A DNA stretch of 64,000 bases from Alistipes sp. (GTDB taxonomy: Bacteria; Bacteroidota; Bacteroidia; Bacteroidales; Rikenellaceae), in assembly GCA_022767745.1 (NCBI GenBank), contig JALENN010000009.1:301420-365419 (forward strand). Reading direction: 5' to 3'. The notes under the pieces were generated by a model. It did not search any database, had not been told where the DNA came from, and worked only from the letters and a program-made list of their open reading frames with translations. Of this stretch, positions 1-8,231 are shown piece after piece. The first letter of the stretch is position 1. Each line of letters opens with the position of its first letter. The translations under genes and the position numbers were made by a program.

Positions 1-525
1 CCGATGGACGAGATGGCGCTCGACGGCACGCTGTGGGTCGAGAATGGCAAACCCTACATGGTATATTGCCACGAGTGGGTGCAGATAGGAGACGGCAGCA
101 TGAAGGTCGTGGAGCTCAAGCGCGACCTCTCGGGCCGTGCCGGCACCCCCGTAAGGCTCTTCCATGCCTCGGCGGCCGCATGGGCGACGGGATCCGACGC
201 CCCGGTGGAGAGACGCACTTACGTCACCGACGGGTGTTTCCTCTACCGCACCTCGGGCGGACGGCTGCTGATGATATGGTCGAGCTTCGGCGAGGATGGC
301 TATGCCGTCGGCATAGCCGAGTCGGTGACGGGCAAGGTGACGGGACCGTGGCGCCATCGTCCCGAGCCTCTGTTCAGCCGCGACGGAGGCCACGGAATGC
401 TGTTCCGCGACTTCGACGGCGGCTTGAACATCGTCATGCATGCGCCCAACTCGCCGGGAGGGGCCGAGCGGGCCGTAATCCTGCCGCTGGAGGAGCGTGG
501 CGACATGCTCTACGTCAAGCAGTGA
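1..525 (+). CDS. GH43-type glycosidase, C-terminal part (5' end outside window)
   Basis: The reading frame is open from base 1, so the gene starts before the window; only about 174 C-terminal residues are present. The residues LDGTLWVENGKPYMVYCHEW and a later FRDFDGGLNIVMHAPNSP resemble the last blades of five-bladed beta-propeller glycosidases of family GH43, in which the E of the HEW segment would be a candidate catalytic residue. Substrate cannot be told from this fragment. It ends 25 bases before a strong bidirectional hairpin shared with the convergent phosphatase gene. The family call is fairly safe, the subfamily is not. Confidence 0.7.
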   Translation, partial: PMDEMALDGTLWVENGKPYMVYCHEWVQIGDGSMKVVELKRDLSGRAGTPVRLFHASAAAWATGSDAPVERRTYVTDGCFLYRTSGGRLLMIWSSFGEDGYAVGIAESVTGKVTGPWRHRPEPLFSRDGGHGMLFRDFDGGLNIVMHAPNSPGGAERAVILPLEERGDMLYVKQ

Positions 526-549
526 CGCGGCGGTAGGGTGATGGAATGA

Positions 550-590
550 AAAACCTTCGGTCATGCGAGATGGCCGAAGGTTTTTTGTTT
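550..590. terminator. Bidirectional rho-independent terminator
   Basis: An 11-bp stem (CCTTCGGTCAT with ATGGCCGAAGG, one G-T pair) is flanked by A-rich sequence on the left and TTTTTTG on the right. It lies between two convergent genes and can serve both. Confidence 0.85.
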
Positions 591-607
591 TACGGTGTAG
601 TGCCGTA

Positions 608-1267
608 TCAGAGCGATTCGAGTATCGCCGTCAGCTGTTCGGCCGTGTCGGCTATATAGTCGGCGCGGTTCTCCTCGAGCTCGGCGCGGGGGCGGAATCC
701 CCAGCTTACGCCCACGGCCGTGATGCCGGCGTTGTGCGCCGTCTGCATGTCGACGCACGAGTCGCCCACCATGACGCACTCCGAACGCTCGACGCCCGCC
801 TGGCTGATGATCGTGTCTACGACCTGCGTGTCGGGCTTCAACGGCACGCCCTCGCGCTGGCCGTATACGGCTACGAAATCGGTGTCGGGGAAAAATTTGC
901 GTATCAGCTTCTCGGTGCCCGCCTGGAACTTGTTCGACGCCACGGCCAGCTTCACGCCGCGGTCGCGCAGACGGCGGACGACCTGCTCGATGCCGTCGTA
1001 GGGGCGGGTGTGGATGTCGATGTGGTCGATGTAGTGGTCGAGGAAGTCCTGCCGTGCGGCTTTTACATACTCTGCGGTACGCAGTTGTTCGGGCAGGGCC
1101 CGCTCGACAAGGCGCAGGATGCCGTTGCCGACAAACATGCAGTACTGCTCGTAGGTGTGCTGCGGCAGGTTGCGCAGCGCGAGCATGTGGTTACAGCTGA
1201 CGGCAAGGTCGCCTATGGTGTTGAGCAGCGTGCCGTCGAGGTCAAATATTACGAGTCGTGTCTTCAT
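608..1267 (-). CDS. gph: HAD-family phosphatase, phosphoglycolate phosphatase-like
   Basis: 219 residues. HAD motif I is FDLDGTLLN near residues 8-16 (two catalytic Asp), motif II VASNK is near 118-122, and motif III/IV is the K followed by GDSCVDMQTAHNAG around residues 175-190. The alpha-helical cap between motifs I and II is of the Gph/PGMB type. The family dephosphorylates small phosphorylated metabolites such as 2-phosphoglycolate; the true substrate is not shown. Its start codon lies 26 bases inside the upstream nhaC gene, so it is probably translationally coupled to it. The symbol is tentative. Confidence 0.8.
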   Translation of the reverse strand: MKTRLVIFDLDGTLLNTIGDLAVSCNHMLALRNLPQHTYEQYCMFVGNGILRLVERALPEQLRTAEYVKAARQDFLDHYIDHIDIHTRPYDGIEQVVRRLRDRGVKLAVASNKFQAGTEKLIRKFFPDTDFVAVYGQREGVPLKPDTQVVDTIISQAGVERSECVMVGDSCVDMQTAHNAGITAVGVSWGFRPRAELEENRADYIADTAEQLTAILESL

Positions 1268-2717
1268 CGTCGTTTTGTTTGTGTCGCTTGTATATCCTGT
1301 AGCCCGTGGCGGCCACCAGTACCGACATGAAAGGGCTTACGATGTTGAATATGCAGTAGGGCAGGTAGGTGAGCGTCGCCACGCCCAGCACCGTCGACTG
1401 GGTCATGCCGCACGAGTTCCACGGTATGAGCACCGAGGTGACCGTGGCCGAGTCCTCCATGCTGCGGCTCAGCAGGCGGCGTTCGAGGCCGCGCTCGTCG
1501 TAGAGGTTGCGGTAGAGGTTGCCCGTGAGGATTATCGATATGTACTGGTCTCCCGTTACAAGGTTGAAGAATACGCCCGACGATACGGTTGCGCCCACGA
1601 CGCTGACCGTGCGGTGTGCCATGCGCAGGAAGAGCTGCGAGATGGCCGTAAGCATGCCGCTGCCGTACATCACGCCGCCGAAACACATGGCGCAGATGAT
1701 GAGCCACACCGTGTCGAGCATGCCGCCCATGCCGCTGGTGGCGACAAGGTCGTTGAGCAGCGGGTCGCCCGTCTCGACGGCGGTGTCGGTGGTGGCGGCG
1801 AGTATCATGGCCTTGAAGGGCGAGATGAACGCCCCCGCATCGCCCGCAATGCGCGCGATTATCTCGGGCTGGAAGATCACCATCGCCACCGATGCTATGG
1901 CTACCGATGCGAACAGCGTGATTATGGCGGGCAGCTTGCGTGCTATGAGCAGTCCCGTGACGACGGGCACGACGAGCAGCCACGGCGAGATGTGGAACGT
2001 CGAGGCCAGCGCCTGCTCGATGCTCTCGACGCCGACGGTGGCGTCGGGCGTGGTGACGAAGCCCGCGATGCCGAAGACGGCCAGTGCCACGACCATCGAC
2101 GGGACGGTGGTCATCAGCATGTACTGTATGTGGGTGAAGATGGGCACGCGTGCCGTCGAGGCGGCCAGAACCGTGGTGTCGCTCATGAGTGACACCTTGT
2201 CGCCGAAGTATGCGCCCGATATTATGGCGCCGGCGATCCAGCCGTCGTCGAAGCCCAGGGCGCGGCCTATGCCCATCAGGGCGACGCCTATGGTGGCGAC
2301 GGTGGTCCACGACGAACCCGTCAGGAGCGATATGACGGCGCAGATGATGCACGCGGCGATGAGGAATATCGACGGGTGGAGGATCTTCAGTCCGTAGTAT
2401 ATCATTGTGGGTATCACGCCGCTTGCCATCCACGATCCGGCTATGGCGCCTATGAGCAGCAGGATGATGATGGCGGGGGTGGCGCTGTGCATGTTCTCGA
2501 CGATGGCATCCTCGAGCTGCTGCCACGAGCGCCCGTAGCGCCATATGGCCAGTGCGGCGCATACGGCCGAGGCCGTCAGCAGCGAGAACTGGCTGCCTCC
2601 CATGATGGCGTCGCCGCCGAAGAGGTGTATGGCCAGGGCGAGAAATAGTACGAGTACGGCGAGCGGTATGAACGATATCGCAAGCGAAGGTGTCGTATTG
2701 GCGTTGTTTCGGCTCAT
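1242..2717 (-). CDS. nhaC: Na+/H+ antiporter, NhaC family
   Basis: 491 residues, with many hydrophobic segments throughout, typical of the NhaC length and fold. Recognisable stretches are LLTGSSWTTVATIGVALMGI and the GAYFGDKVSLMSDTT segment, conserved in NhaC where charged residues line the ion path, and NSCGMTQSTVLGV near the C-terminus. The open frame extends upstream to 3077, but the added 120 residues are Arg/Pro-rich shadow sequence. ATG at 2717 (MSRNNANT) is preferred because a good promoter lies 21 bases upstream. It would exchange external protons for internal Na+ (or malate/lactate-linked ions in relatives) in the inner membrane. Confidence 0.88.
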   Translation of the reverse strand: MSRNNANTTPSLAISFIPLAVLVLFLALAIHLFGGDAIMGGSQFSLLTASAVCAALAIWRYGRSWQQLEDAIVENMHSATPAIIILLLIGAIAGSWMASGVIPTMIYYGLKILHPSIFLIAACIICAVISLLTGSSWTTVATIGVALMGIGRALGFDDGWIAGAIISGAYFGDKVSLMSDTTVLAASTARVPIFTHIQYMLMTTVPSMVVALAVFGIAGFVTTPDATVGVESIEQALASTFHISPWLLVVPVVTGLLIARKLPAIITLFASVAIASVAMVIFQPEIIARIAGDAGAFISPFKAMILAATTDTAVETGDPLLNDLVATSGMGGMLDTVWLIICAMCFGGVMYGSGMLTAISQLFLRMAHRTVSVVGATVSSGVFFNLVTGDQYISIILTGNLYRNLYDERGLERRLLSRSMEDSATVTSVLIPWNSCGMTQSTVLGVATLTYLPYCIFNIVSPFMSVLVAATGYRIYKRHKQNDDEDTTRNI

Positions 2718-2737
2718 GTTGTGTGTTTGTTCGGCTG

Positions 2738-2769
2738 CAAAGATAGTGAAAGCCGTGGGCAGAGGCAAA
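2738..2769 (-). promoter_or_regulatory. Bacteroidota-type promoter of nhaC-gph
   Basis: On the minus strand TTTG (2769-2766), a 20-base spacer and TATCTTTG (2745-2738) match the Bacteroidota sigma-ABfr consensus TTTG-N19-21-TAnnTTTG. The -7 box is 20 bases before the chosen nhaC start. Confidence 0.8.
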
Positions 2770-3106
2770 TCGAAAACGTAGTTTTCGGATCGGCTCGGCC
2801 GCGGCGCCTCGCGTATTATTGCTAACGGCCGGGCACGAAGCCGCGTGCCGGCGCGAGGACGGGCTGAACACGCATGGCGCGGCGTTCCGCTGCGGCGGGG
2901 GCAAAAAGTTGCGGCTGGGGCAGGGGAATTGGAAAAATATTTATATATTTGTGTAATATGCGATATGCGGCGTGACGCGGCATGCCATGTCGGGGTCGGG
3001 CTTGTGCCCGCCGCGGTGTGTGGCCGCGGGCGCGGTGTCGTGCGGGAAGGCCGCCGTGCGGCCGATTGGAGAAGCAACCTAAATGTTAACCTAAAATAGT
3101 GCTACC
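2770..3106. other. Intergenic region between nhaC and the VOC/Dha cassette
   Basis: No gene is supported here. The left part is G+C-rich. A -7-like TATATTTG at 2944-2951 on the plus strand could serve the downstream cassette, but no TTG lies at the right distance upstream, so the start point of that operon is not resolved. A leader of about 150 bases would result if this box is used. Confidence 0.4.
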
Positions 3107-3421
3107 ATGAGAACTTTCAACCACATCGGTATGGTTACCGATGTCATTCCCGAAGGGGCCGTGTTCAACGACGGCCTGAAAGTATGGCTTACCGATTATA
3201 CGAAGAGCCCGAACAGGATCGAGTTCCTGAAGTTCGAGCCGGGCAGCTGCCTGCCCGAGCTGGTGCAGAAGCAGGGACACGTGGCCTATACGGTGCCTTC
3301 GCTCGACGAGGCGCTCAAGGGCGCGAAGGTGATATTCGGCCCCGCCGTGTGCGACGAGCACCTGACCATTGCCTTTGTCGAGGAGGAGGGCGTGTCGATC
3401 GAGCTGATGGAGGTGAAGTAA
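3107..3421 (+). CDS. VOC (glyoxalase/epimerase-like) superfamily protein
   Basis: 104 residues, a single short vicinal-oxygen-chelate-type unit. It opens with NHIGMVT, where the H is the usual first metal ligand of the fold. It continues with a GHVAYTVPSLDEAL segment and ends in VEEEGVSIELMEVK, where E residues in strand 8 are the usual last ligands. The family includes glyoxalase I, methylmalonyl-CoA epimerase and isomerases; which chemistry applies here is unknown. It is the first gene of a four-gene set with dhaK, dhaL and an LsrF-like enzyme (50-base gap to dhaK), which suggests it handles a small oxo-sugar phosphate. That role is inference. Confidence 0.7.
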   Translation: MRTFNHIGMVTDVIPEGAVFNDGLKVWLTDYTKSPNRIEFLKFEPGSCLPELVQKQGHVAYTVPSLDEALKGAKVIFGPAVCDEHLTIAFVEEEGVSIELMEVK

Positions 3422-3471
3422 GGCTCACAACTAATTGAAAACTAGTGTATAATCCGAAAAAAAGAATTGCC

Positions 3472-4479
3472 ATGCAGACCAAATTCATAAACAATCCCGA
3501 AAACATCACTTCCGAACTGCTGGAAGGTTACGTTCTGGCCTATCCCGATGCGGTGAAACTGGCCGATGAGAATATCGTTGTAAGGGCCAACCCCAAACCG
3601 GCCGACAAGGTGGCTATCGTCACCCTCGGCGGCTCGGGCCACGAGCCTGCGCTGAGCGGTTTCGTCGGCGAGGGCATGCTCGACTGCTCGGTCGTGGGCG
3701 ACATTTTCGCCGCGCCGGGTGCGCAGCGCCTGTTCAAGGCCCTGCAGCTGATGAAGCGCGAGGCGGGTATCCTTTTGGTGGTTCTTAACCACTCGGGCGA
3801 CGTGATGAGCGCCAACATGGCCTGCCAGCTGGCCGAGCGTGCCGGCATAAAGGTGGCCAAGGTGCTCACACACGATGATATTAGCGCCGGCATCGACGCC
3901 AACGTCGACGACCGCCGCGGCCTCGCGGGATGTATTCCGCTGTACAAGATCCTCGGCGCGGCTTCGGAAGAGGGCAAGTCGCTCGACGAGCTGGTGGAGA
4001 TCGCCGAGCGTTACAACCGCAACGTGGCGACGCTTGCCGTGGCCATGCGTTCGTGCTCGCACCCGCAGAGCGGTGCCGTCATAACCGACCTGCCGGAGGG
4101 TATCATGGAGATAGGCATGGGCCAGCACGGCGAGGGCGGCGGCGGTCAGAAGCCTCTGGTTTCGGCCGACGATACGGCTGCCGAGATGGTCGACCTGCTG
4201 TGCCGCCAGCTGAAGCCTGCGGCGGGGAGCAAGGTGATGCTCATCATAAACGGCGTGGGCGCAACGACGCACATGGAGCTGAACATCGTCTTCCGCAAGG
4301 CATACCGCGAGCTTGAGGCAAAGGGCATGCAGGTTGTATACGGCCGTATTCAGGAGCTGCTTACCGTGCAGGAGCAGGCGGGCTTCCAGATGATAATGGC
4401 CCTGCTTGACGACGACCACATCGAGTACCTGAAGAACCGCACGTCGAAGGCTCCCTACTGGACCACGATAGGCAAATAA
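3472..4479 (+). CDS. dhaK: Dihydroxyacetone kinase, substrate-binding subunit DhaK
   Basis: 335 residues from ATG at 3472; a GTG at 3445 in the same frame would add nine residues and is less likely. GGSGHEP at residues 53-59 contains His57, and LNHSGDV contains Asp110, matching the active-site His56 and Asp109 of E. coli DhaK. GMGQHGEGG carries His219, at the position of the His that forms the hemiaminal bond to dihydroxyacetone (E. coli His218). DhaK holds the ketose substrate while DhaL donates the phosphate. No DhaM phosphotransfer subunit is in the window. Relatives phosphorylate other short ketoses such as erythrulose, so dihydroxyacetone itself is not certain. Confidence 0.9.
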   Translation: MQTKFINNPENITSELLEGYVLAYPDAVKLADENIVVRANPKPADKVAIVTLGGSGHEPALSGFVGEGMLDCSVVGDIFAAPGAQRLFKALQLMKREAGILLVVLNHSGDVMSANMACQLAERAGIKVAKVLTHDDISAGIDANVDDRRGLAGCIPLYKILGAASEEGKSLDELVEIAERYNRNVATLAVAMRSCSHPQSGAVITDLPEGIMEIGMGQHGEGGGGQKPLVSADDTAAEMVDLLCRQLKPAAGSKVMLIINGVGATTHMELNIVFRKAYRELEAKGMQVVYGRIQELLTVQEQAGFQMIMALLDDDHIEYLKNRTSKAPYWTTIGK

Positions 4480-4490
4480 ACCGTTGCGGC

Positions 4491-5111
4491 ATGAAAGAGA
4501 GACTCTCAGTAGAGGACTTCAAGGCGATGCTCGGCCACGCCCTGGAGAAGATCAAGGCGCGCGAGGAGGAGTTCTCGCAGCTGGATGCCGTCACGGGTGA
4601 CGGCGACCACGGGCAGGCCATCGTTACGGCCATGAGTGTCGTATGCGAGGGCGCGACGGCGGGAACCGAGTTCAAGTCGATGCTTAACGATATGGGATTC
4701 AATCTCATGATGCAGGTGAGCGGATCGACCAGTACCCTGCTAGGGGCATTCTTCCTCGGCATGAGCGACAACGCGTCGGGTGAGGAGCTTGACGCCGAGG
4801 GCGTGAAGCGCATGTTCCGCGGCGGCCTCGAGAACGTGATGAAGCAGACGAAGGCGCGTCCCGGCGACAAGACCATGATGGATGCCCTGGTGCCTGCCGT
4901 CGAGGCCATGCAGGCGTGTGCGTCGGAGGATGTGGCCGAGGTGCTCAGGTGCGGCGGCGAGGCTGCCGTGGCGGGTGCCCGCTCGACGGTGGATATGAAG
5001 GCCAACTTCGGCCGCGCGCGCAACTACGGCGAGCGCTCGATAGGTTATGCCGACAGCGGTGCCATGTCGTGGAGCTGCATGTTCGAGGCCTTCGGCGAGG
5101 CTGTGGCGTAA
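4491..5111 (+). CDS. dhaL: Dihydroxyacetone kinase, nucleotide-binding subunit DhaL
   Basis: 206 residues, normal length for DhaL. LDAVTGDGDHG at residues 31-41 supplies Asp32, Asp37 and Asp39, the triad that binds the two Mg ions and the phosphates of the nucleotide. SGSTSTLLGAFF and PGDKTMMDAL are the glycine-rich and DKT segments expected of the eight-helix barrel. It starts 11 bases after dhaK and acts with it in the cytoplasm. Whether the bound nucleotide is a fixed coenzyme recharged from the PTS or is exchanged for ATP cannot be read here; absence of DhaM nearby favours ATP use, as an inference. Confidence 0.9.
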   Translation: MKERLSVEDFKAMLGHALEKIKAREEEFSQLDAVTGDGDHGQAIVTAMSVVCEGATAGTEFKSMLNDMGFNLMMQVSGSTSTLLGAFFLGMSDNASGEELDAEGVKRMFRGGLENVMKQTKARPGDKTMMDALVPAVEAMQACASEDVAEVLRCGGEAAVAGARSTVDMKANFGRARNYGERSIGYADSGAMSWSCMFEAFGEAVA

Positions 5112-5143
5112 ATTTATGTATAATCGTAAAAAAGCTGAAAAAT

Positions 5144-6016
5144 ATGGCAGATATGGAAGGCTTCCGCGAAGCCTCTAATTTCGGACTCGGACAGGCGGCC
5201 GATACCGCCGCATTCCACGTCAAGGGTGCCTCGTCGCTCGGATGGGGCATGAAGGACCGTCTATCGCGCATCTTCAATCCGGCGACGGGCCGCACGGTGA
5301 TGCTGGCGTTCGACCACGGTTTCATCATGGGTCCCACGTCGGGCCTCGAGCGCATCGACCTGAACATCGTTCCTCTGGTACAGTATGCCGATTGCCTCAT
5401 GTGCACGCGCGGCATACTGCAGACGTCGATTCCGGCCAACATGAACAAGCCGGTGTGTCTGCGCAGCGACGCCGGTTCGACCATTTTGACGGAGCTTAAC
5501 CGCAACGTGCTGATCGACATCGAGGATGTGATACGCCTCAACGCCTCGGCCATGGCCGTGATGTTCTCGGCGGGGGACGGCGACCAGGAGGCCGTCACGG
5601 CGGCGAACCTCGCCCGCGCGGCCGATCTGGGCAACCGTTACGGTATTCCCGTTATGGGTGTTACGGCCGTCGGCAAGCAGATGGCGCGCGACGCGCGTTA
5701 CTTCGCACTGGCATCGCGCGTATGTGCCGAGAACGGCGCCTCGATCGTCAAGACCTACTATTGCGAGGGCTTCGAGAAGATCGCTGCATCATGTCCCGTG
5801 CCGGTGGTTATCGCGGGAGGCAAGAAGCTCCCCGAGAAGGAGGCTCTGGAGCTCTGCTACAATGCCGTCAGTGACGGTGCCGCAGGTGTGGACATGGGAC
5901 GCAACGTGTTCCAGAGCGATGCCCCCGCCGCCATGATACAGGCTGTGCATGCCGTGGTGCATGACGGTCTTACGGCTGCGCAGGGCTATGAGATGTATTG
6001 CGACCTGAAGGGGTAA
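5144..6016 (+). CDS. lsrF: LsrF-like class I aldolase/thiolase
   Basis: 290 residues from ATG at 5144; the open frame upstream overlaps dhaL and is not used. The protein resembles E. coli LsrF (3-hydroxy-5-phosphonooxypentane-2,4-dione thiolase) along its whole length. Shared stretches include LSRIFNPATGRTVMLAFDHG, LMCTRGIL, VIAGGKKLPE and GVDMGRNVFQSD. Lys203 in IVKTYY sits at the same number as the Schiff-base lysine of LsrF. In E. coli LsrF acts last in autoinducer-2 breakdown, giving DHAP and acetyl-CoA; no lsrK, lsrG or lsr transporter is in this window. Its place beside dhaK and dhaL suggests DHAP as a shared product. The symbol marks similarity, not proven function. Confidence 0.8.
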   Translation: MADMEGFREASNFGLGQAADTAAFHVKGASSLGWGMKDRLSRIFNPATGRTVMLAFDHGFIMGPTSGLERIDLNIVPLVQYADCLMCTRGILQTSIPANMNKPVCLRSDAGSTILTELNRNVLIDIEDVIRLNASAMAVMFSAGDGDQEAVTAANLARAADLGNRYGIPVMGVTAVGKQMARDARYFALASRVCAENGASIVKTYYCEGFEKIAASCPVPVVIAGGKKLPEKEALELCYNAVSDGAAGVDMGRNVFQSDAPAAMIQAVHAVVHDGLTAAQGYEMYCDLKG

Positions 6017-6051
6017 ACATCCCGCGGCCGCCCGCGGCGGCAACGGTATAT

Positions 6052-6102
6052 GCACACGGTCTGCCTACCCCGACTTATCGGGGAGGCAGACCGTGCGTTT
6101 TA
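6052..6102 (+). terminator. Terminator after the dha/lsrF cassette
   Basis: A long stem pairs CACGGTCTGCC with GGCAGACCGTG, extended by a CCCCGA/TCGGGG inner helix, and is followed by CGTTTTAAT. It closes the plus-strand cassette. Confidence 0.8.
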
Positions 6103-6140
6103 ATGCCGCGGGGCCGGAGGCGTGGGCGTTGCATAAGTTT

Positions 6141-6172
6141 GTTGCTCGGAGTGCGATTTTTAATTACCTTTG
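6141..6172 (+). promoter_or_regulatory. Bacteroidota-type promoter of the GT2 gene
   Basis: GTTG (6141-6144), a 20-base spacer and TACCTTTG (6165-6172) match the consensus. The -7 box ends 19 bases before the start codon at 6192. Confidence 0.75.
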
Positions 6173-6191
6173 TGATATAAAGCATGAGTCT

Positions 6192-7121
6192 ATGATAAAG
6201 CTTTCGCTATTGATTGCCACCTACAACCGAGCCGGGCGGCTGATCGACACCCTCGAATCGGTCGCCGAGCAGGATGCGCCTGCCGCGCAGTGGGAGTGTA
6301 TCGTGGTGAACAACAACTCGACGGACGATACGGCGGCGCGCTTCGAGGCCTTTGCGGCCGCGCATCCGCACCTGAACCTGCGTATGGTCGAGGAGCACAA
6401 CCAGGGCCTTTCGTATGCCCGCAACCGCGGCATACGCGAGAGCACGGGCGAATATATAGCCATCATCGACGACGACGAGCGCATCGTCCCGGGCTTCATC
6501 TCGGCATACATATCGCTCTTCGACACGGAGCCCGAGGCCGTGGCCGGCGGCGGCCCCATCGTGCCTGTATATCCTGCCGGGCGGCCGTCGTGGATGTCGC
6601 GCTTTACCGAGCGGCCCATTGCCAACACGATGTATCTTGGCGACCGCGTGCGCGAGTTTCCCGAGGGGCATATCCCCGGCGGCGGCAATATGGCCATACG
6701 CCGCAGTGCCGTGAAGCGTTACGGCGTGTTCGACATATCGCTCGGGCGCGTGGGTACGTCGCTCACGGGGGGCGAGGAGAGCGACCTCTTCGAGCGCCTG
6801 CGTCTTGCCGAAGCTAAGTACTATTACACGCCGAAGGCTGTCATGTATCATATAATCCCGGCCGAGAAACTCACCATGGACTATTTCTCGCGCCTGAGCT
6901 ACAACATCGGGGTCAGTCAGTTGCGGCGTGCGGCGTTCTATCGGCGCGTGTGGCGCACGCGCGCGGCCGAGTGCGGCAAGTGGGTCGCGACGGCGGCCAT
7001 TGCGGCGTGGTTCTTCGTGACGCTGCGCTGGAGCAAGGCCCGTTATCTGGTGCTTATGCGCAGCGGCATTACGCGCGGTCTGTGGAGCGAGGCGCGACGC
7101 GGCGGTCAGGCGGCCGTGTAA
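6192..7121 (+). CDS. Family 2 glycosyltransferase, membrane-anchored
   Basis: 309 residues from ATG at 6192; upstream in-frame codons overlap the terminator and promoter. The GT-A fold begins at once (LSLLIATYNRAGRLIDTLES), NNNSTDDT is near residues 40-47, and the metal-binding Asp run is IIDDDE around residues 91-96. PGGGNMAIRRSA and GGEESDLFERL follow, the latter carrying the probable catalytic ED-type acid. Residues 285-300 form a hydrophobic segment near the C-terminus that could tether it to the inner membrane. It probably adds a sugar to a surface polysaccharide or lipid; acceptor and donor are unknown. It is a single-gene unit between two terminators. Confidence 0.82.
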   Translation: MIKLSLLIATYNRAGRLIDTLESVAEQDAPAAQWECIVVNNNSTDDTAARFEAFAAAHPHLNLRMVEEHNQGLSYARNRGIRESTGEYIAIIDDDERIVPGFISAYISLFDTEPEAVAGGGPIVPVYPAGRPSWMSRFTERPIANTMYLGDRVREFPEGHIPGGGNMAIRRSAVKRYGVFDISLGRVGTSLTGGEESDLFERLRLAEAKYYYTPKAVMYHIIPAEKLTMDYFSRLSYNIGVSQLRRAAFYRRVWRTRAAECGKWVATAAIAAWFFVTLRWSKARYLVLMRSGITRGLWSEARRGGQAAV

Positions 7122-7142
7122 GCATGGAGCCATATCACAACA

Positions 7143-7186
7143 AAAAGGCGGAAATCCCGAAAGGAATTTCCGCCTTTGCCGTTTTG
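7143..7186. terminator. Bidirectional terminator between GT2 and the kinase genes
   Basis: AAAGGCGGAAAT pairs with ATTTCCGCCTTT around a short loop, with A-rich sequence on the left and GCCGTTTTG on the right. It separates convergent units. Confidence 0.8.
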
Positions 7187-7198
7187 TGGTGCCCCGCT

Positions 7199-8200
7199 TT
7201 AGAAGAGGTATTTGTCGGTGCGGACACGTTCGAAGAGCATCCGCATGTCGTTCCAAGCCTCCTTGCCGAGTGTCGTGCCGACGATCTCGATGACCTTACC
7301 TGCGGCGATGGCGCCCAGCGTGCCGCACTGGCGCAGCGACAGGCCGTCGCTCAGGCCCGCAAGGAAACCTGCGGCGTAGAAGTCGCCCGCACCCGTGGTG
7401 TCGACCCTCTGTGCTGCGGCCATGATGCCTACGTGCACCACCTCGCTGCCGCGTTTGATGATGGCGCCGCTGGTGCCGGTCTTGACCACGGCCAGGGAGC
7501 ACATCTCCGATATGGCCTGCAGGGCGTTGAGGGGCTGCTGCTCACCTGTGAAGGCTGCCGCCTCGCTCTCGTTGGCGAAGACTATGTCGACATGGCGCCG
7601 GACAACGTCGCGCAGCAGGTCGCGGTTCTCCTCCACGACGTTGAAGCTGGCAAGGTCGATGGCCACCTCGATGCCTGCGGCGTCGGCCTCCGATGCTATA
7701 CGCTCGATGAGAGCGTGGTCCTGCACGAGGTAACCCTCGATATAGAGGCAGTCGAAGCCCTCGAAGAGTTTGCCGTCGATCATGTCGGGCCGCATCTCGA
7801 GTGCGGCGCCGAGGTGCGTCAGCATCGTGCGCTCGCCGTCGGGCGAGATGAGCGATACGCACTTGCCCGAGCGCTCGGTACCACGGAAGATGTGGAGCTC
7901 GATGTCGAGGTTGCGCAGCGCCTGCTCGAAGAAGTCGCCCGTGGTGTCGCGTCCGACTTCGCCGATGAAGCCCGTGGCGTATCCGAGCGAGGCGAGGGCG
8001 CGTATGGTGTTGCCGGCCGAGCCGCCGAGCGAGAGCGTGTAGGGCGAGCCTGCCACGGCTTTCGAGACGGCGGTCTGCAGTTCGCCGTCGACGAGGTTCA
8101 TCGAACCCTTCGCCAGCGAATACTTCGCGAGTATGCTGTCGTCGGGCATGTTCACGAGCATGTCGGTCAGGGCGTTGCCTATGCCTGCTATTCTCTTCAT
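7199..8200 (-). CDS. PfkB-family carbohydrate/nucleoside kinase
   Basis: 333 residues of the ribokinase fold. GGSAGN at residues 59-64 is the substrate-binding signature, and DTTGAGDF at 267-274 carries the catalytic base Asp273 and the anion hole. The N-terminus GIGNALTDMLV and overall length resemble the adenosine kinase/fructokinase branch found widely in Bacteroidota. The gene starts 31 bases after pfkA on the same strand and no promoter is evident in between, so the two are probably transcribed together. The substrate (adenosine, fructose or another sugar) cannot be decided from sequence alone. Confidence 0.85.
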   Translation of the reverse strand: MKRIAGIGNALTDMLVNMPDDSILAKYSLAKGSMNLVDGELQTAVSKAVAGSPYTLSLGGSAGNTIRALASLGYATGFIGEVGRDTTGDFFEQALRNLDIELHIFRGTERSGKCVSLISPDGERTMLTHLGAALEMRPDMIDGKLFEGFDCLYIEGYLVQDHALIERIASEADAAGIEVAIDLASFNVVEENRDLLRDVVRRHVDIVFANESEAAAFTGEQQPLNALQAISEMCSLAVVKTGTSGAIIKRGSEVVHVGIMAAAQRVDTTGAGDFYAAGFLAGLSDGLSLRQCGTLGAIAAGKVIEIVGTTLGKEAWNDMRMLFERVRTDKYLF

Positions 8201-8231
8201 GCGGGAAGTGTCTGTGGTATGTGGTGCGGTA

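Noticed and set aside
2718..3077. N-terminal 120-residue extension of NhaC
   Set aside because: Arg/Pro-rich and crosses a good promoter at 2738-2769; ATG at 2717 fits the family length.
3084..3089. Single TGTTAA upstream of the VOC gene
   Set aside because: One copy only, without the 10-11 base repeats seen at the GLPGLI promoters; expected by chance in A+T-rich leaders. Single copies at 12149-12154, 21156-21161 and 45160-45165 were set aside for the same reason.
5144..6016. LsrF-like gene as fructose-bisphosphate aldolase or hept-6-ulosonate synthase
   Set aside because: These belong to the same fold, but the whole-length match and shared segments are closest to LsrF; kept as an alternative only.
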